Shown here in pieces: positions 1 through 7,245 of a stretch of 64,000 nucleotides of DNA. The stretch comes from Escherichia boydii (GTDB taxonomy: Bacteria > Pseudomonadota > Gammaproteobacteria > Enterobacterales > Enterobacteriaceae). The notes below the pieces were generated by a model. That model made no database searches. It had not been told where the DNA came from and was given only the letters and a program-made list of their open reading frames with translations. Location of the stretch: contig CP169086.1 of NCBI GenBank assembly GCA_041890495.1, positions 1,984,001 through 2,048,000 of the forward strand, written 5' to 3'. Within the stretch, counting starts at the first letter, position 1. Every line of letters begins with the position of its first letter. The position numbers and the translations under genes are program-made.

Positions 1-1
1 G

Positions 2-547
2 TTCACGCTGCACTACTACGTCAGGAACCGCGAAAGCGCGGCGTTTGCGCGCGAACTCTCGCAGTGCGGTGAGTGCATCATTCATACCGCCAGCCCGCGC
101 ACAGCGCTCGCAGAGCATATCCCCGTGCCTGAGGCGGGTTTGCGAGCCTGGGCGTGCGGACCGGCAGGATTTATGGAAAAAGTGCGTGAGGTCGCCACGG
201 CGAAGGGATGGGATGACGCCCATATCCACAGCGAGGCGTTTCAGCCCGCGACCTCTGTCACAAGCGGCGTCGCGGGCGAGATCTTCACGGTCAAACTGGC
301 CTCCACAGGGGAGCGCTGGCCGGTGCCTGCGGACAAAACCATCGCCCAGGTGCTGCAGGCAAACGGCGTGGACGTGCCGCTGTCATGCGAGATGGGGATC
401 TGCGGAGCCTGCCTGACGCCGGTGATTGACGGCGTGGTGGATCACCGGGATAGCGTGCAGTCGGAGGCCGAAAAAAGCGCAACGGATCAGCAGGTGGCGC
501 TGTGCTGTTCGCGGAGCCATTCCCGGGAGCTGGTGATTGCCCTGTAA
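2..547 (+). CDS. Ferredoxin-type oxidoreductase, C-terminal part (partial)
   Basis: Only the 3' part lies in the window; the open frame runs back to the left edge. It reads as the end of a phthalate dioxygenase reductase/vanillate demethylase reductase type protein: the end of a ferredoxin-NAD(P) reductase domain (HYYVR near the edge, then the nucleotide-site motif ACGPAGFM) followed by a plant-type [2Fe-2S] ferredoxin domain. The cluster ligands are visible as CEMGICGAC (C-x4-C-x2-C) and a later Cys in ALCCS. Such proteins pass electrons from NAD(P)H through a flavin to a Rieske-type oxygenase; the partner would lie to the left, outside the window. The stop is followed closely by a hairpin shared with the tRNA gene. 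The family is clear; the exact substrate system is not. Confidence 0.85.
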   Translation, partial: FTLHYYVRNRESAAFARELSQCGECIIHTASPRTALAEHIPVPEAGLRAWACGPAGFMEKVREVATAKGWDDAHIHSEAFQPATSVTSGVAGEIFTVKLASTGERWPVPADKTIAQVLQANGVDVPLSCEMGICGACLTPVIDGVVDHRDSVQSEAEKSATDQQVALCCSRSHSRELVIAL

Positions 548-552
548 AGCAA

Positions 553-586
553 AAAACCCTGCGATATTTCTATCGCAGGGTTTTTG
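553..586. terminator. Bidirectional terminator
   Basis: A perfect stem (AAACCCTGCGAT / ATCGCAGGGTTT) with a short loop has a T-run on each strand. It can end the reductase transcript on the plus strand and the tRNA-Ser transcript on the minus strand. Confidence 0.85.
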
Positions 587-590
587 AATT

Positions 591-678
591 TGGCGGAAGC
601 GTAGAGATTCGAACTCTAGAACCCTTTCGGGTCGCCGGTTTTCAAGACCGGTGCCTTCAACCGCTCGGCCACGCTTCC
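591..678 (-). tRNA. tRNA-Ser(UGA), first copy
   Basis: Reading the minus strand gives an 88-nt serine tRNA with encoded CCA, long variable arm, T-loop TTCGAAT and anticodon TGA in CTTGAAA. It is almost the same as the second copy near 7.3 kb but differs at three bases. The T-stem outer pair is T-A here and C-G there, a compensatory change, and an acceptor-stem pair is C-G here but a T-G wobble there. Stems are intact and the gene has its own promoter and terminator, so it should be functional. Confidence 0.97.
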
Positions 679-690
679 AAAGTGAGGCGC

Positions 691-719
691 ACTATAAACA
701 TCTATTAGCGCCTTGTAAA
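691..719 (-). promoter_or_regulatory. Promoter of first tRNA-Ser
   Basis: On the minus strand TTTACA (714-719) and TATAGT (691-696) are separated by 17 bp, a near-consensus sigma-70 promoter just upstream of the tRNA. The same elements and spacing occur upstream of the second copy. Confidence 0.8.
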
Positions 720-829
720 GCAGGAATTTTTCTATTTTTCCCCGCAGGCGTTTGACTGCGCAAAAAGTCACCCGCACGCTGATCTCACGTCACTCACAAC
801 GACCTTGTACATACCGTAACATAGCAACG

Positions 830-860
830 CTCATCCTTTTAAATCGCTCTGGTATAGAAT
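830..860 (+). promoter_or_regulatory. Possible promoter of the dlt-like operon
   Basis: TATAGA at 853-858, preceded by TGG, resembles an extended -10 element about 95 bp before the chosen dltD start. No good -35 box is visible. It is the best candidate in the 275-bp gap between the tRNA and dltD. Confidence 0.4.
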
Positions 861-953
861 GCCTCAAAAATAGAAGGTCATTTGTTGTGTAATTGTTATA
901 AATCTGAATTCCCGCAGATTTTAGACATTACTGCCATGCAGTGTTACGGGTTG

Positions 954-2093
954 ATGATGAAAATCAAAAATACGCTTTGCTTACATATCCTGATGGCAAC
1001 CCTGGCCATTTTGTTCCTTTGTATTCACCCGCTGGTGACGAGCTTCGATCCGCCGCTCGCCTTCCAGCCGCTGATTAAATCAATGGCGGGCACGCCTAAA
1101 GAACAAGCGGTAAAAATTGCCACTATTTCTCATGCCTTAGAAGGGAATGCGATATTCTTCATTGGTGCGTCCGAGGTTGCGACCTCAGAAGATGAACATT
1201 ACGCTGTATATAATTACTTTAATAAGCAATTACACAAACCCGTCGTGGCGTATGGCGATGCATTTGTCGATGACGAAACGCAGTTTTTGCTGTTCTCACG
1301 TTTTAAAAATAGCCTTAACGCAAACAGTAAAGTTGTTTTGCTTCTGGCACCTGACAGCTTTTACTCAAAAGGTCTGCCACCCGCTATCTATGCCGATAAT
1401 TTCCCGGGCTCTATTTTTAATCCTTTGATGAAGGATCCGCAGGCGCGCCCAATATTAGTCAATTATTTAAAGCATATTGATAGTAAAGAAATAAGCCATT
1501 TAACCTTTGGCCAAATGCGCGTCTTTGGCTGGCACCCCGATCTGATCTGGGACGAGCTTAGCTTCCAGTTTGCGAACGTCTGCACCCTGATAAAAAACGA
1601 CTGGCTGGCGCTGCTCAACGTTACGCCCCAGACGGTACAACCCTGGCCGCAGCAGCCAGCCGCCCACATTGCTCCCGACTGGGATAAAGAGCTGGCGAAT
1701 GCGCGCGAGTTAAATAAAAAACGCCAGCAGAGCGCGGCCACGCTGTGGATGGACAAAACGATTTACGAGCAGGACGGTAAGCCGCAACAGTGGGATGACA
1801 CGCCGGTCGTGCCTGCGCAAATCGCCGCGTTCAGTAAAACCGTCCAGCTGTTGAAAGAACGTCACGTGCAGGTGATTGCTATCGTCGACCCGGTTAACCC
1901 CTGGGCGCTTTACAACACCAATACCTTCCGCCCGGTTGATAAGCAAATTAAAACCATTCTGGAAAAAAACCAGATCCCTTATTTGGATATGTACGCCATG
2001 CCTTATCAAAATGGCTGGAACTGGGATCGTTTGCACCCTTCCGAACTGGCCTGGGTTCCTATGATTCGCTTTATTGCACAGAGCTTTAAATAA
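954..2093 (+). CDS. dltD: DltD-like protein, terminal D-alanyl-transfer/esterase component
   Basis: DltD-family protein of 379 residues from the chosen start; the frame stays open upstream to 882, and ATGs at 936 and 957 are also possible. An N-terminal membrane anchor (LMATLAILFLCI) is followed by an extracytoplasmic SGNH-like domain. The catalytic set is visible: Ser in GASE (about residue 73) and Asp and His in WDRLHP (about 358 and 361), matching the Ser/Asp-x-x-His arrangement of Gram-positive DltD. There DltD acts outside the membrane in moving D-alanine onto teichoic acid. Here it is the first gene of dltD-dltX-dltB-dltA-dltC, overlapping dltX at TAATG. The acceptor is unknown because enteric bacteria lack teichoic acids. 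Confidence 0.85.
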   Translation: MMKIKNTLCLHILMATLAILFLCIHPLVTSFDPPLAFQPLIKSMAGTPKEQAVKIATISHALEGNAIFFIGASEVATSEDEHYAVYNYFNKQLHKPVVAYGDAFVDDETQFLLFSRFKNSLNANSKVVLLLAPDSFYSKGLPPAIYADNFPGSIFNPLMKDPQARPILVNYLKHIDSKEISHLTFGQMRVFGWHPDLIWDELSFQFANVCTLIKNDWLALLNVTPQTVQPWPQQPAAHIAPDWDKELANARELNKKRQQSAATLWMDKTIYEQDGKPQQWDDTPVVPAQIAAFSKTVQLLKERHVQVIAIVDPVNPWALYNTNTFRPVDKQIKTILEKNQIPYLDMYAMPYQNGWNWDRLHPSELAWVPMIRFIAQSFK

Positions 2094-2212
2094 TGAAAAT
2101 CGCGATCCGTCTTTTTTTCCTTTATCTCCTGCTGGCGATCACCATCGTCGCGTGGACCTCTGTCGATGACAGCATGAGTATGCAGCTGCATTTTGAATAT
2201 CAAAAGTTCTGA
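2093..2212 (+). CDS. dltX: DltX-like small membrane peptide
   Basis: A 39-residue ORF whose ATG overlaps the dltD stop (TAATG) and which ends 6 bp before dltB. It has a short basic N-terminus, one hydrophobic segment (LFFLYLLLAITIVAW) and a C-terminal end HFEYQKF. The F-x-Y-x-x-F ending is the signature of DltX, the short peptide needed for D-alanylation in Gram-positive bacteria and thought to carry the alanyl intermediate. Position, size, topology and tail all agree. It is easily missed by gene callers because of its length. Confidence 0.82.
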   Translation: MKIAIRLFFLYLLLAITIVAWTSVDDSMSMQLHFEYQKF

Positions 2213-2218
2213 GGCCGA

Positions 2219-3340
2219 ATGATGTACAGCTCAGGAATGTTTTTTGTCTATTTGTTTTCCTCCGCCCTGGCGTTTGCGCTGGTCAATCGCGTATTACGCC
2301 ATCGTCTGACCTGGTTATCTGCGCTATCGGTGCTGACGGCTCTGGGATGGGGATATATATTTCAGGGTGATTATATTGTCCCCGTCGCCGTTTTTTTCAG
2401 CTTTTATGTTTTCGCCACGCTAAAAGAGAAGGGATGGTTAAAAACGTGGCAGGCGGTTGTTCTGACATTATTGCCGCTGTTGCTGGTGAAATTACACTTA
2501 AATAACCACTGGGGCATGATTGGTCTCTCTTTTATGACGTTCCGCGCGGTGGACGTGCTGCTCTATCGCAGTAAAAAAGAAGGCCAGAATTTCCTGCACT
2601 ATTTCTGCTATCTGTTTATGCCCTTTATCATCCTGGCTGGCCCCATGTACCGCTGGCGGACATGGATGAGCGACGTCAGTAAGCCCGTCTTTGTCCTTAG
2701 CCGCGAACAGTTTTTAGTGGCGCTGGAGCAAATCATTACCGGCATTGTCCAGAAGTTCCTGTTTGCCATGCTGGTTGATTCACTTGTCGTGCAGCCCTGG
2801 AGCCATAAGCCGTTTACGCTGACCGTGGGCGTGGTGATGTCGATTGCCTATAGCGCCTACCTCTACTTTGATTTTGCGGGCTACAGCAATATGGCCATCG
2901 GCGCAGGCCGCCTGTTTGGGCTCAACATTCCGGCAAACTTCAATATGCCGCTTCTGGCAAAGAACCCCCAGGACTTCTGGCGCCGCTTCCACATCAGTTT
3001 GTCCGAATGGCTGCGCGATGTGGTCTTTATGCCCGTTTACATGAACCTGATGAAGTTCAACTTTTTCCGTCAGAACAAAACGCTGGCGCAAAATATCGGT
3101 ATTTTTTGCACCCTGTTCTGCATGGGGGCATGGAATGGCCTGGAACGCCATTACGTCATCAGCGGCGCGCTGTTTGGCGCGATTTCCGTCACTCATAACA
3201 TGCTGCTGTGGTCAGCCAAGCGCAGCCCGGCATTGCACCGGGTCTTGCAGTATCCGGCCGTTGCGTTTTTAGGACGAATTCTGACGCTGGGAAGCGCCGC
3301 GGGATCCCTTTACATCTTTAGTGGAATGTCACCTCTATGA
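2219..3340 (+). CDS. dltB: DltB-like MBOAT acyltransferase
   Basis: A 373-residue polytopic membrane protein of the MBOAT family; a second ATG at 2222 is an equally good start. DltB carries activated D-alanine from the DltC carrier across the membrane step. The motif FWRRFHISLSEWLRD near residue 258 holds the first conserved His, and the YFDFAGYSNMAIG segment near 216-228 is typical. Odd: the second, normally invariant His of the W-H-G motif is Asn here (WNGLERHY, Asn306, codon 3134-3136). Another His lies five residues on. The gene overlaps dltA by 4 bp, so translation is probably coupled. Family assignment is firm; activity is in doubt because of the Asn. Confidence 0.88.
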   Translation: MMYSSGMFFVYLFSSALAFALVNRVLRHRLTWLSALSVLTALGWGYIFQGDYIVPVAVFFSFYVFATLKEKGWLKTWQAVVLTLLPLLLVKLHLNNHWGMIGLSFMTFRAVDVLLYRSKKEGQNFLHYFCYLFMPFIILAGPMYRWRTWMSDVSKPVFVLSREQFLVALEQIITGIVQKFLFAMLVDSLVVQPWSHKPFTLTVGVVMSIAYSAYLYFDFAGYSNMAIGAGRLFGLNIPANFNMPLLAKNPQDFWRRFHISLSEWLRDVVFMPVYMNLMKFNFFRQNKTLAQNIGIFCTLFCMGAWNGLERHYVISGALFGAISVTHNMLLWSAKRSPALHRVLQYPAVAFLGRILTLGSAAGSLYIFSGMSPL

Positions 3341-4770
3341 AAAATCACTCCGATCTTCAGGAACTGCAGGATTTCTTGCGTGCGGCATTATGCGATCCCG
3401 CCTCCCCGCAGCAGCTGGCCATCAGCGGCAGCGACGAAGCCTTAAGCTGGCTGCAGCTTTCCGCGGCCGTAACGGACTGGGCGCAGCGCTATCAGCGTTG
3501 CCAGCCTGTTGCCGGTACGCCGGTCGTCTTGTACGGACACCAGCAGGCCGAGTTCGCCGTGGCGATTTATAGCTGCCTGCTGCACAACATTCCGTACATT
3601 CCGGTGGACTGCATCTACCCGCAGGAGCGCCTCCGGGAGATTTGCCATCTGGCCAATGCCCCTTACTATTACGACGTCGCGACCCGGCAGTTCATCGCCA
3701 CCGGGGAACCGGGCAAGGTGCTGGAGGAGCAGGATCTGGCCTACATCATGTTTACTTCCGGCAGCACCGGTAAACCTAAAGGCGTGCAGATTGGGCGTGA
3801 AAGCGTATGGCACTTCATGAAATGGGTCAGCCAGGACTTTTCGCTGCCGGAAAAACCGGTGCTGATGAACCACGCGGTGTTCAGTTTTGACCTCTCCCTG
3901 ATCCCTTTGCTGGCGAATCTGGCGATGGCCGGGCACATCGTGCTGAACGCCAAAGAGGACATTCAGAAAGAGAACTGGCTGGAGCGACTGAAAAGCAACG
4001 CCGTCTCCGCCTGGGTTTCTACTCCCTCTTTTGCCTACCAGCAGCTGCTTTCCCCGCAGTTTAACAGCGACTATTTGCCTGAACTCAACGTCTTTATCTT
4101 CATTGGTGAAGTGTTGAATAAAGCGCTGGTTAAACAGCTTCGCCGCCGCTTCCCGCAGGCCAAAATCATCAACTCCTATGGCCCTACGGAAGCAACCATC
4201 GCGACGACCGTTGTTGAAATCACGGATGCGATCCTGAACAGCGACAGCGCCGTGCTGCCGGTGGGGGTCATGATGCCTGAGAGCAGAATGGAAATTTCCG
4301 CCGACGGCGAGCTGATTATCTGGGGTAAAAACGTCATGCGCGGCTACCTTGGTCTGCCGCAGGAGAACGCGGCGAAATTACTCCATCGGGAAGATGAAGC
4401 GTTTCGCGGCTACCGTACCGGCGATCTGGGCTATGAAGCGGGGCTTATCTATTGCCAGGGCCGCAACGACAGCCAGGTCAAACTGAACGGCTACCGTATT
4501 GAAATTAACGAGATCGAAAACCGCCTGCTGGCCATGTCCGGCATCAACGAAGCGGTGGTTCTGCCGCTGATGAAATCCTGCGGCAGCGTGCTGCGCATTG
4601 CCGCGTTCTGCGTGACGGATATGGCGCCGGATACCATCAAAACATCGCTGTCGAAGGTAGTTCCGCACTATATGGTGCCTTCACAAATTATCGTAAAAGA
4701 CGCTTTGCCGCTGAATCCTAACGGCAAAATTGACCGCAAGCTGCTGGACGCTTACGCCCGCACAAATTAA
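3337..4770 (+). CDS. dltA: DltA-like adenylation enzyme (amino acid--carrier protein ligase)
   Basis: A 477-residue ANL-superfamily adenylation protein, slightly shorter than usual DltA. Motifs in order: YIMFTSGSTGKPKG (P-loop, about 136-149), FSFDLS (about 182-187), WVSTPSF (about 226-232), NSYGPTEAT (about 279-287), YRTGDLGY, GRNDSQVKLNGYRIE and the C-terminal lysine motif NPNGKIDRK. DltA activates D-alanine with ATP and loads it onto the phosphopantetheine arm of DltC in the cytoplasm. Odd: the FCGE motif, whose Cys helps select D-alanine in Bacillus cereus DltA, reads FIGE here (Ile256, codon 4102-4104). The enzyme may therefore accept another amino acid. Confidence 0.87.
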   Translation: MKNHSDLQELQDFLRAALCDPASPQQLAISGSDEALSWLQLSAAVTDWAQRYQRCQPVAGTPVVLYGHQQAEFAVAIYSCLLHNIPYIPVDCIYPQERLREICHLANAPYYYDVATRQFIATGEPGKVLEEQDLAYIMFTSGSTGKPKGVQIGRESVWHFMKWVSQDFSLPEKPVLMNHAVFSFDLSLIPLLANLAMAGHIVLNAKEDIQKENWLERLKSNAVSAWVSTPSFAYQQLLSPQFNSDYLPELNVFIFIGEVLNKALVKQLRRRFPQAKIINSYGPTEATIATTVVEITDAILNSDSAVLPVGVMMPESRMEISADGELIIWGKNVMRGYLGLPQENAAKLLHREDEAFRGYRTGDLGYEAGLIYCQGRNDSQVKLNGYRIEINEIENRLLAMSGINEAVVLPLMKSCGSVLRIAAFCVTDMAPDTIKTSLSKVVPHYMVPSQIIVKDALPLNPNGKIDRKLLDAYARTN

Positions 4771-4787
4771 TGACCCCAGGAAAAATT

Positions 4788-5006
4788 ATGGAACAAGAAA
4801 TTCTCGCCCTGTTCGAAAAAGTGTTATCCCGTAAGGTGGGCTTTCACGATGAACTGATTGAATCCGACATTCTCGACTCCATCCTGGCGGTCGATATGGT
4901 GCTGGAAGTGCAGGACGTTTACGGCTGCATGATCCCGCCAACTGACGTGGCGACAGTGCTAAAAACCCCGGCGGACCTGGCCCGCTATATTGAAGAAAAC
5001 CGCTAA
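4788..5006 (+). CDS. dltC: DltC-like carrier protein
   Basis: A 72-residue acidic, helical acyl-carrier-type protein. The phosphopantetheine attachment Ser lies in ILDSILAV (about residue 31), matching the LDS motif of DltC. It would carry the amino acid activated by DltA to DltB. I chose the ATG at 4788, which has a purine stretch (CCAGGAAAAA) before it; an ATG at 4770 overlapping the dltA stop would add six residues. It ends the operon, followed by a strong hairpin. Confidence 0.85.
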   Translation: MEQEILALFEKVLSRKVGFHDELIESDILDSILAVDMVLEVQDVYGCMIPPTDVATVLKTPADLARYIEENR

Positions 5007-5030
5007 ACGCCCCTGCTGTTATTCCTGCCC

Positions 5031-5063
5031 TGAAGGCTCTGGAGGATCTCTCCAGAGCCTTCA
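5031..5063 (+). terminator. Hairpin after the dlt-like operon
   Basis: A perfect 14-bp inverted repeat (TGAAGGCTCTGGAG and its complement) with a 5-base loop lies 25 bp after dltC. No long T-run follows, so it may stabilise the 3' end as much as terminate. Confidence 0.65.
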
Positions 5064-5257
5064 TTCGCTCCCCCTTCCGCCTGAACGCTAAACGCTCCCT
5101 TTCACAGAAATGAAACCGCCTGCTTTTACTATTTCACCTACACTTTAGGGGTACTGTCGGTACGGGAAACAGAAAAAAGCCAACTTAATTAAGGCATTAC
5201 TGATTCGCTGTGCGCTCAGCCGGGGAACATTTTGCCTTTAACAGAGGAGTCTGCGGT

Positions 5258-6094
5258 ATGGCATTCGTAACAACGAAAGACGGCGTCAATATTTACTACA
5301 AAGACTGGGGCCCAAAAGAGGCTCAACCCATTGTTTTCCACCACGGCTGGCCGCTGAGTGCCGATGACTGGGATAACCAGATGCTCTTCTTCCTTGCAGA
5401 AGGCTATCGCGTTATCGCTATCGATCGTCGTGGTCATGGTCGTTCGGACCAGGTGAGTGAAGGCCACGATATGGATCATTATGCGGCCGATGCGTCAGCC
5501 GTGGTTGAAAGCCTGGATCTGCGCAATGCCGTGCACGTCGGTCACTCCACCGGCGGCGGCCAGGTCGCCCGCTATGTTGCGCGGTATGGACAACCGCAGG
5601 GGCGCGTTGCCAAAGCGGTGCTCGTTAGCTCCGTTCCGCCACTGATGGTCAAAACGGAGACGAATCCCGGCGGAACGCCCGTTGAGGTGTTCGACGGCTT
5701 CCGCAAAGCGCTGGCGGCTAACCGCGCCCAGTTTTATCTCGACGTGGCCAGCGGTCCGTTCTACGGTTTTAATCGCGATGGCGCCGAGGTTTCGCAGGGT
5801 ACGATCCAAAACTGGTGGCGTCAGGGAATGATCGGCAGCGCCAAGGCCCACTATGAGGGGATTAAGGCGTTTTCAGAGACTGACCAGACGGAAGATTTGA
5901 AAACCATCACGGTTCCCGTTCTGGTGTTGCAGGGCGATGACGATCAGGTTGTACCGTATAAGAATGCCGCCCTGCTGCAGGACAAACTGCTGGCGAACAG
6001 CGTGCTGAAAATTTATCCGGGCTTCCCGCACGGGATGCATACCACCCATGCGGATACCATCAACGCGGACATCCTGGCCTTTATCCGCTCATAA
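5258..6094 (+). CDS. Alpha/beta hydrolase, non-haem chloroperoxidase/esterase type
   Basis: A 278-residue alpha/beta-hydrolase. The start at 5258 follows AGAGGAG by 9 bp and gives the family's usual N-terminus (MAFVTTKDGVNIYYKDWG). The oxyanion-hole motif HHGWPLSADDW, the nucleophile elbow GHSTGGGQVARY (Ser), an acid in LQGDDDQVVP and the C-terminal His in FPHGMHTTH form the complete triad. Relatives are called cofactor-free haloperoxidases or arylesterases; their natural job is usually ester hydrolysis or perhydrolysis. It is a single cytoplasmic gene with no partner, transcribed away from the dlt-like operon hairpin. The substrate is unknown. Confidence 0.88.
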   Translation: MAFVTTKDGVNIYYKDWGPKEAQPIVFHHGWPLSADDWDNQMLFFLAEGYRVIAIDRRGHGRSDQVSEGHDMDHYAADASAVVESLDLRNAVHVGHSTGGGQVARYVARYGQPQGRVAKAVLVSSVPPLMVKTETNPGGTPVEVFDGFRKALAANRAQFYLDVASGPFYGFNRDGAEVSQGTIQNWWRQGMIGSAKAHYEGIKAFSETDQTEDLKTITVPVLVLQGDDDQVVPYKNAALLQDKLLANSVLKIYPGFPHGMHTTHADTINADILAFIRS

Positions 6095-6107
6095 CGCCGC
6101 GTTTATT

Positions 6108-6137
6108 GCCGGGTGGCGCTGCGCTTACCCGGTCTAC
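6108..6137. repeat. REP-like element, non-E. coli type
   Basis: GCCGGGTGGCGCTGCGCTTA followed by CCCGGTCTAC forms the imperfect palindrome typical of REP elements of Enterobacter and Klebsiella relatives. It sits just after the hydrolase stop. A close relative occurs at 15681. Confidence 0.7.
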
Positions 6138-6200
6138 ATTCCGCCACGATATCCATTTCAATGCATGAACGCCACCCGAGGGTGGCGTTGTTTATTCCGC

Positions 6201-6462
6201 TTAGCGATTATCCAGCTGGGCGCGAACGTTGTTCAGCCCGGTGGTGTTGATCCGGTAAGGCTGCCCGTTCACGGATCGGATCAGCTTTTTGGTGCGGAGT
6301 TTTTTAAAGACGCTGAGCGTGCAGTCGATCAGCACCAGCCCTTCACGGGTATAGCACTCAACGGACGTGACGCGGCCAGAACTGTCGCGGACGTGCACAA
6401 TACATACGTCCACCTTTGGCGAGAACGTGTAAGGTACGTTGTTCCTGACGGGATAAATTCAT
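6201..6462 (-). pseudogene. yjhX: yjhX (TopAI-type toxin) broken by a 4-bp duplication
   Basis: The minus strand starts ATG AAT TTA TCC (MNLSRQEQRTLHVLAKGGR), the known N-terminus of YjhX/UPF0386, and after a frame change continues as IVHVRDSSGRVTSVECY to GLNNVRAQLDNR, the known C-terminus. The break is a tandem duplication GTATGTAT (ATACATAC on the plus strand, 6400-6407); removing one copy restores a single frame of about 85 residues. As written, the first frame ends at about residue 33. In E. coli YjhX (TopAI) inhibits topoisomerase I and is paired with the antitoxin gene yjhQ. No recognisable yjhQ is adjacent. The downstream frame alone could start at a GTG (6413) but would lack the N-terminus. 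Confidence 0.85.
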
Positions 6463-6776
6463 ACTGGAAAACCTGTGTAATCATCATGCGTAAAAACGAG
6501 CCCACACCCGCAGGTGCGTGCGTAAGGTTTAAGCGCAGCGATAACCAGTCCGTCCTGAAAAGGGCGGGAAGCTGATTATCTGATGAAAACATTCTCCAGC
6601 ATCAAAGCCTCGGTGAGAGATGAAAAGGTATTTACGGGGTGAATGATAACGCCAGTTATTTACAGGGGAATAGCAGGAGGCTAAAAGTGTGAACGTGATC
6701 GGTCCGTAAAATCGTCTTTCGTCAATTTTACTGCCAGACTGAAGCCCTTTACTGAACACCGACTGGAGCTCTTCTT
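6463..6776. other. Intergenic stretch without a recognisable gene
   Basis: No convincing gene in 314 bp. A strong Shine-Dalgarno-like AGGAGG (6675-6680) is followed by only a six-codon GTG frame ending at 6709, possibly a remnant. The stretch should contain the promoters of yjhX (minus) and of the acetyltransferase (plus). Confidence 0.5.
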
Positions 6777-7181
6777 ATGCCTGATAACTATACCGTAGTT
6801 GAAACCGTCCCCACTGCAGAAGCGTTTTGCCGGCTGCGCGAAATTTCTGGTCTTAGCCCTCGCCCGCTGGAGGCGGCCCGAAAAGCGCTGCCCGGCAGCT
6901 GCTATGGCATGCATATAGTGTTTCAGGGAAAACCGGTCGGTATGGGGCGCATCGTGGGGGATGGTGCGTTGAATTTTGATATTGTCGACGTCGCGGTTGA
7001 TCCGCTTCATCAGGGGAAAGGGCTGGGCAGAGTCATTATGGAAACGCTTGTTGCCTGGCTGGATAACCACGCCTGTAAAGGAGCGTACGTTTGCTTAATG
7101 GCCGATGTGCCTGAGCTGTATACTAAATTTGGTTTTACGCTCGTTCGCCCGGCAAGCGAAGGAATGGCAAGAATCTGGTGA
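6777..7181 (+). CDS. GNAT-family N-acetyltransferase
   Basis: A 134-residue GNAT-fold protein. The acetyl-CoA binding motif A is clear as VDVAVDPLHQGKGLGRVIME (Q/R-x-x-G-x-G/A with a preceding hydrophobic strand), and the C-terminal KFGFTLVRP matches the usual Y-x-x-x-GF end of the fold. Its substrate cannot be told. Although a GNAT protein (YjhQ) is the partner of YjhX in E. coli, this protein is much shorter than YjhQ as I remember it and lies on the opposite strand about 315 bp away, so I do not call it the antitoxin. It is followed by the second tRNA-Ser on the other strand. Confidence 0.85.
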   Translation: MPDNYTVVETVPTAEAFCRLREISGLSPRPLEAARKALPGSCYGMHIVFQGKPVGMGRIVGDGALNFDIVDVAVDPLHQGKGLGRVIMETLVAWLDNHACKGAYVCLMADVPELYTKFGFTLVRPASEGMARIW

Positions 7182-7209
7182 AGCACAAACCTGCGTTAAG
7201 GCAAAAGAA

Positions 7210-7241
7210 AAACCCCAGGTTAACGAGTAACCTGGGGTTTA
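7210..7241. terminator. Bidirectional terminator by second tRNA-Ser
   Basis: The perfect stem AACCCCAGGTTA / TAACCTGGGGTT has a T-rich tail on the minus strand, where it ends the tRNA transcript; it may also end the acetyltransferase transcript. Confidence 0.8.
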
Positions 7242-7245
7242 TATT

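Noticed and set aside
6201..6413. 70-residue ORF on the minus strand as a free-standing gene
   Set aside because: It is the downstream part of frameshifted yjhX; its GTG start has no ribosome site and skips the conserved N-terminus.
6689..6709. Strong AGGAGG followed by a six-codon GTG frame before the acetyltransferase
   Set aside because: Too short and too far (67 bp) from the gene to claim as a leader peptide; no attenuator hairpin pair seen.
6201..7181. yjhX and the GNAT gene as an intact TopAI-YjhQ toxin-antitoxin pair
   Set aside because: The toxin frame is broken, the genes are divergent and 315 bp apart, and the GNAT protein is much shorter than YjhQ as I remember it.
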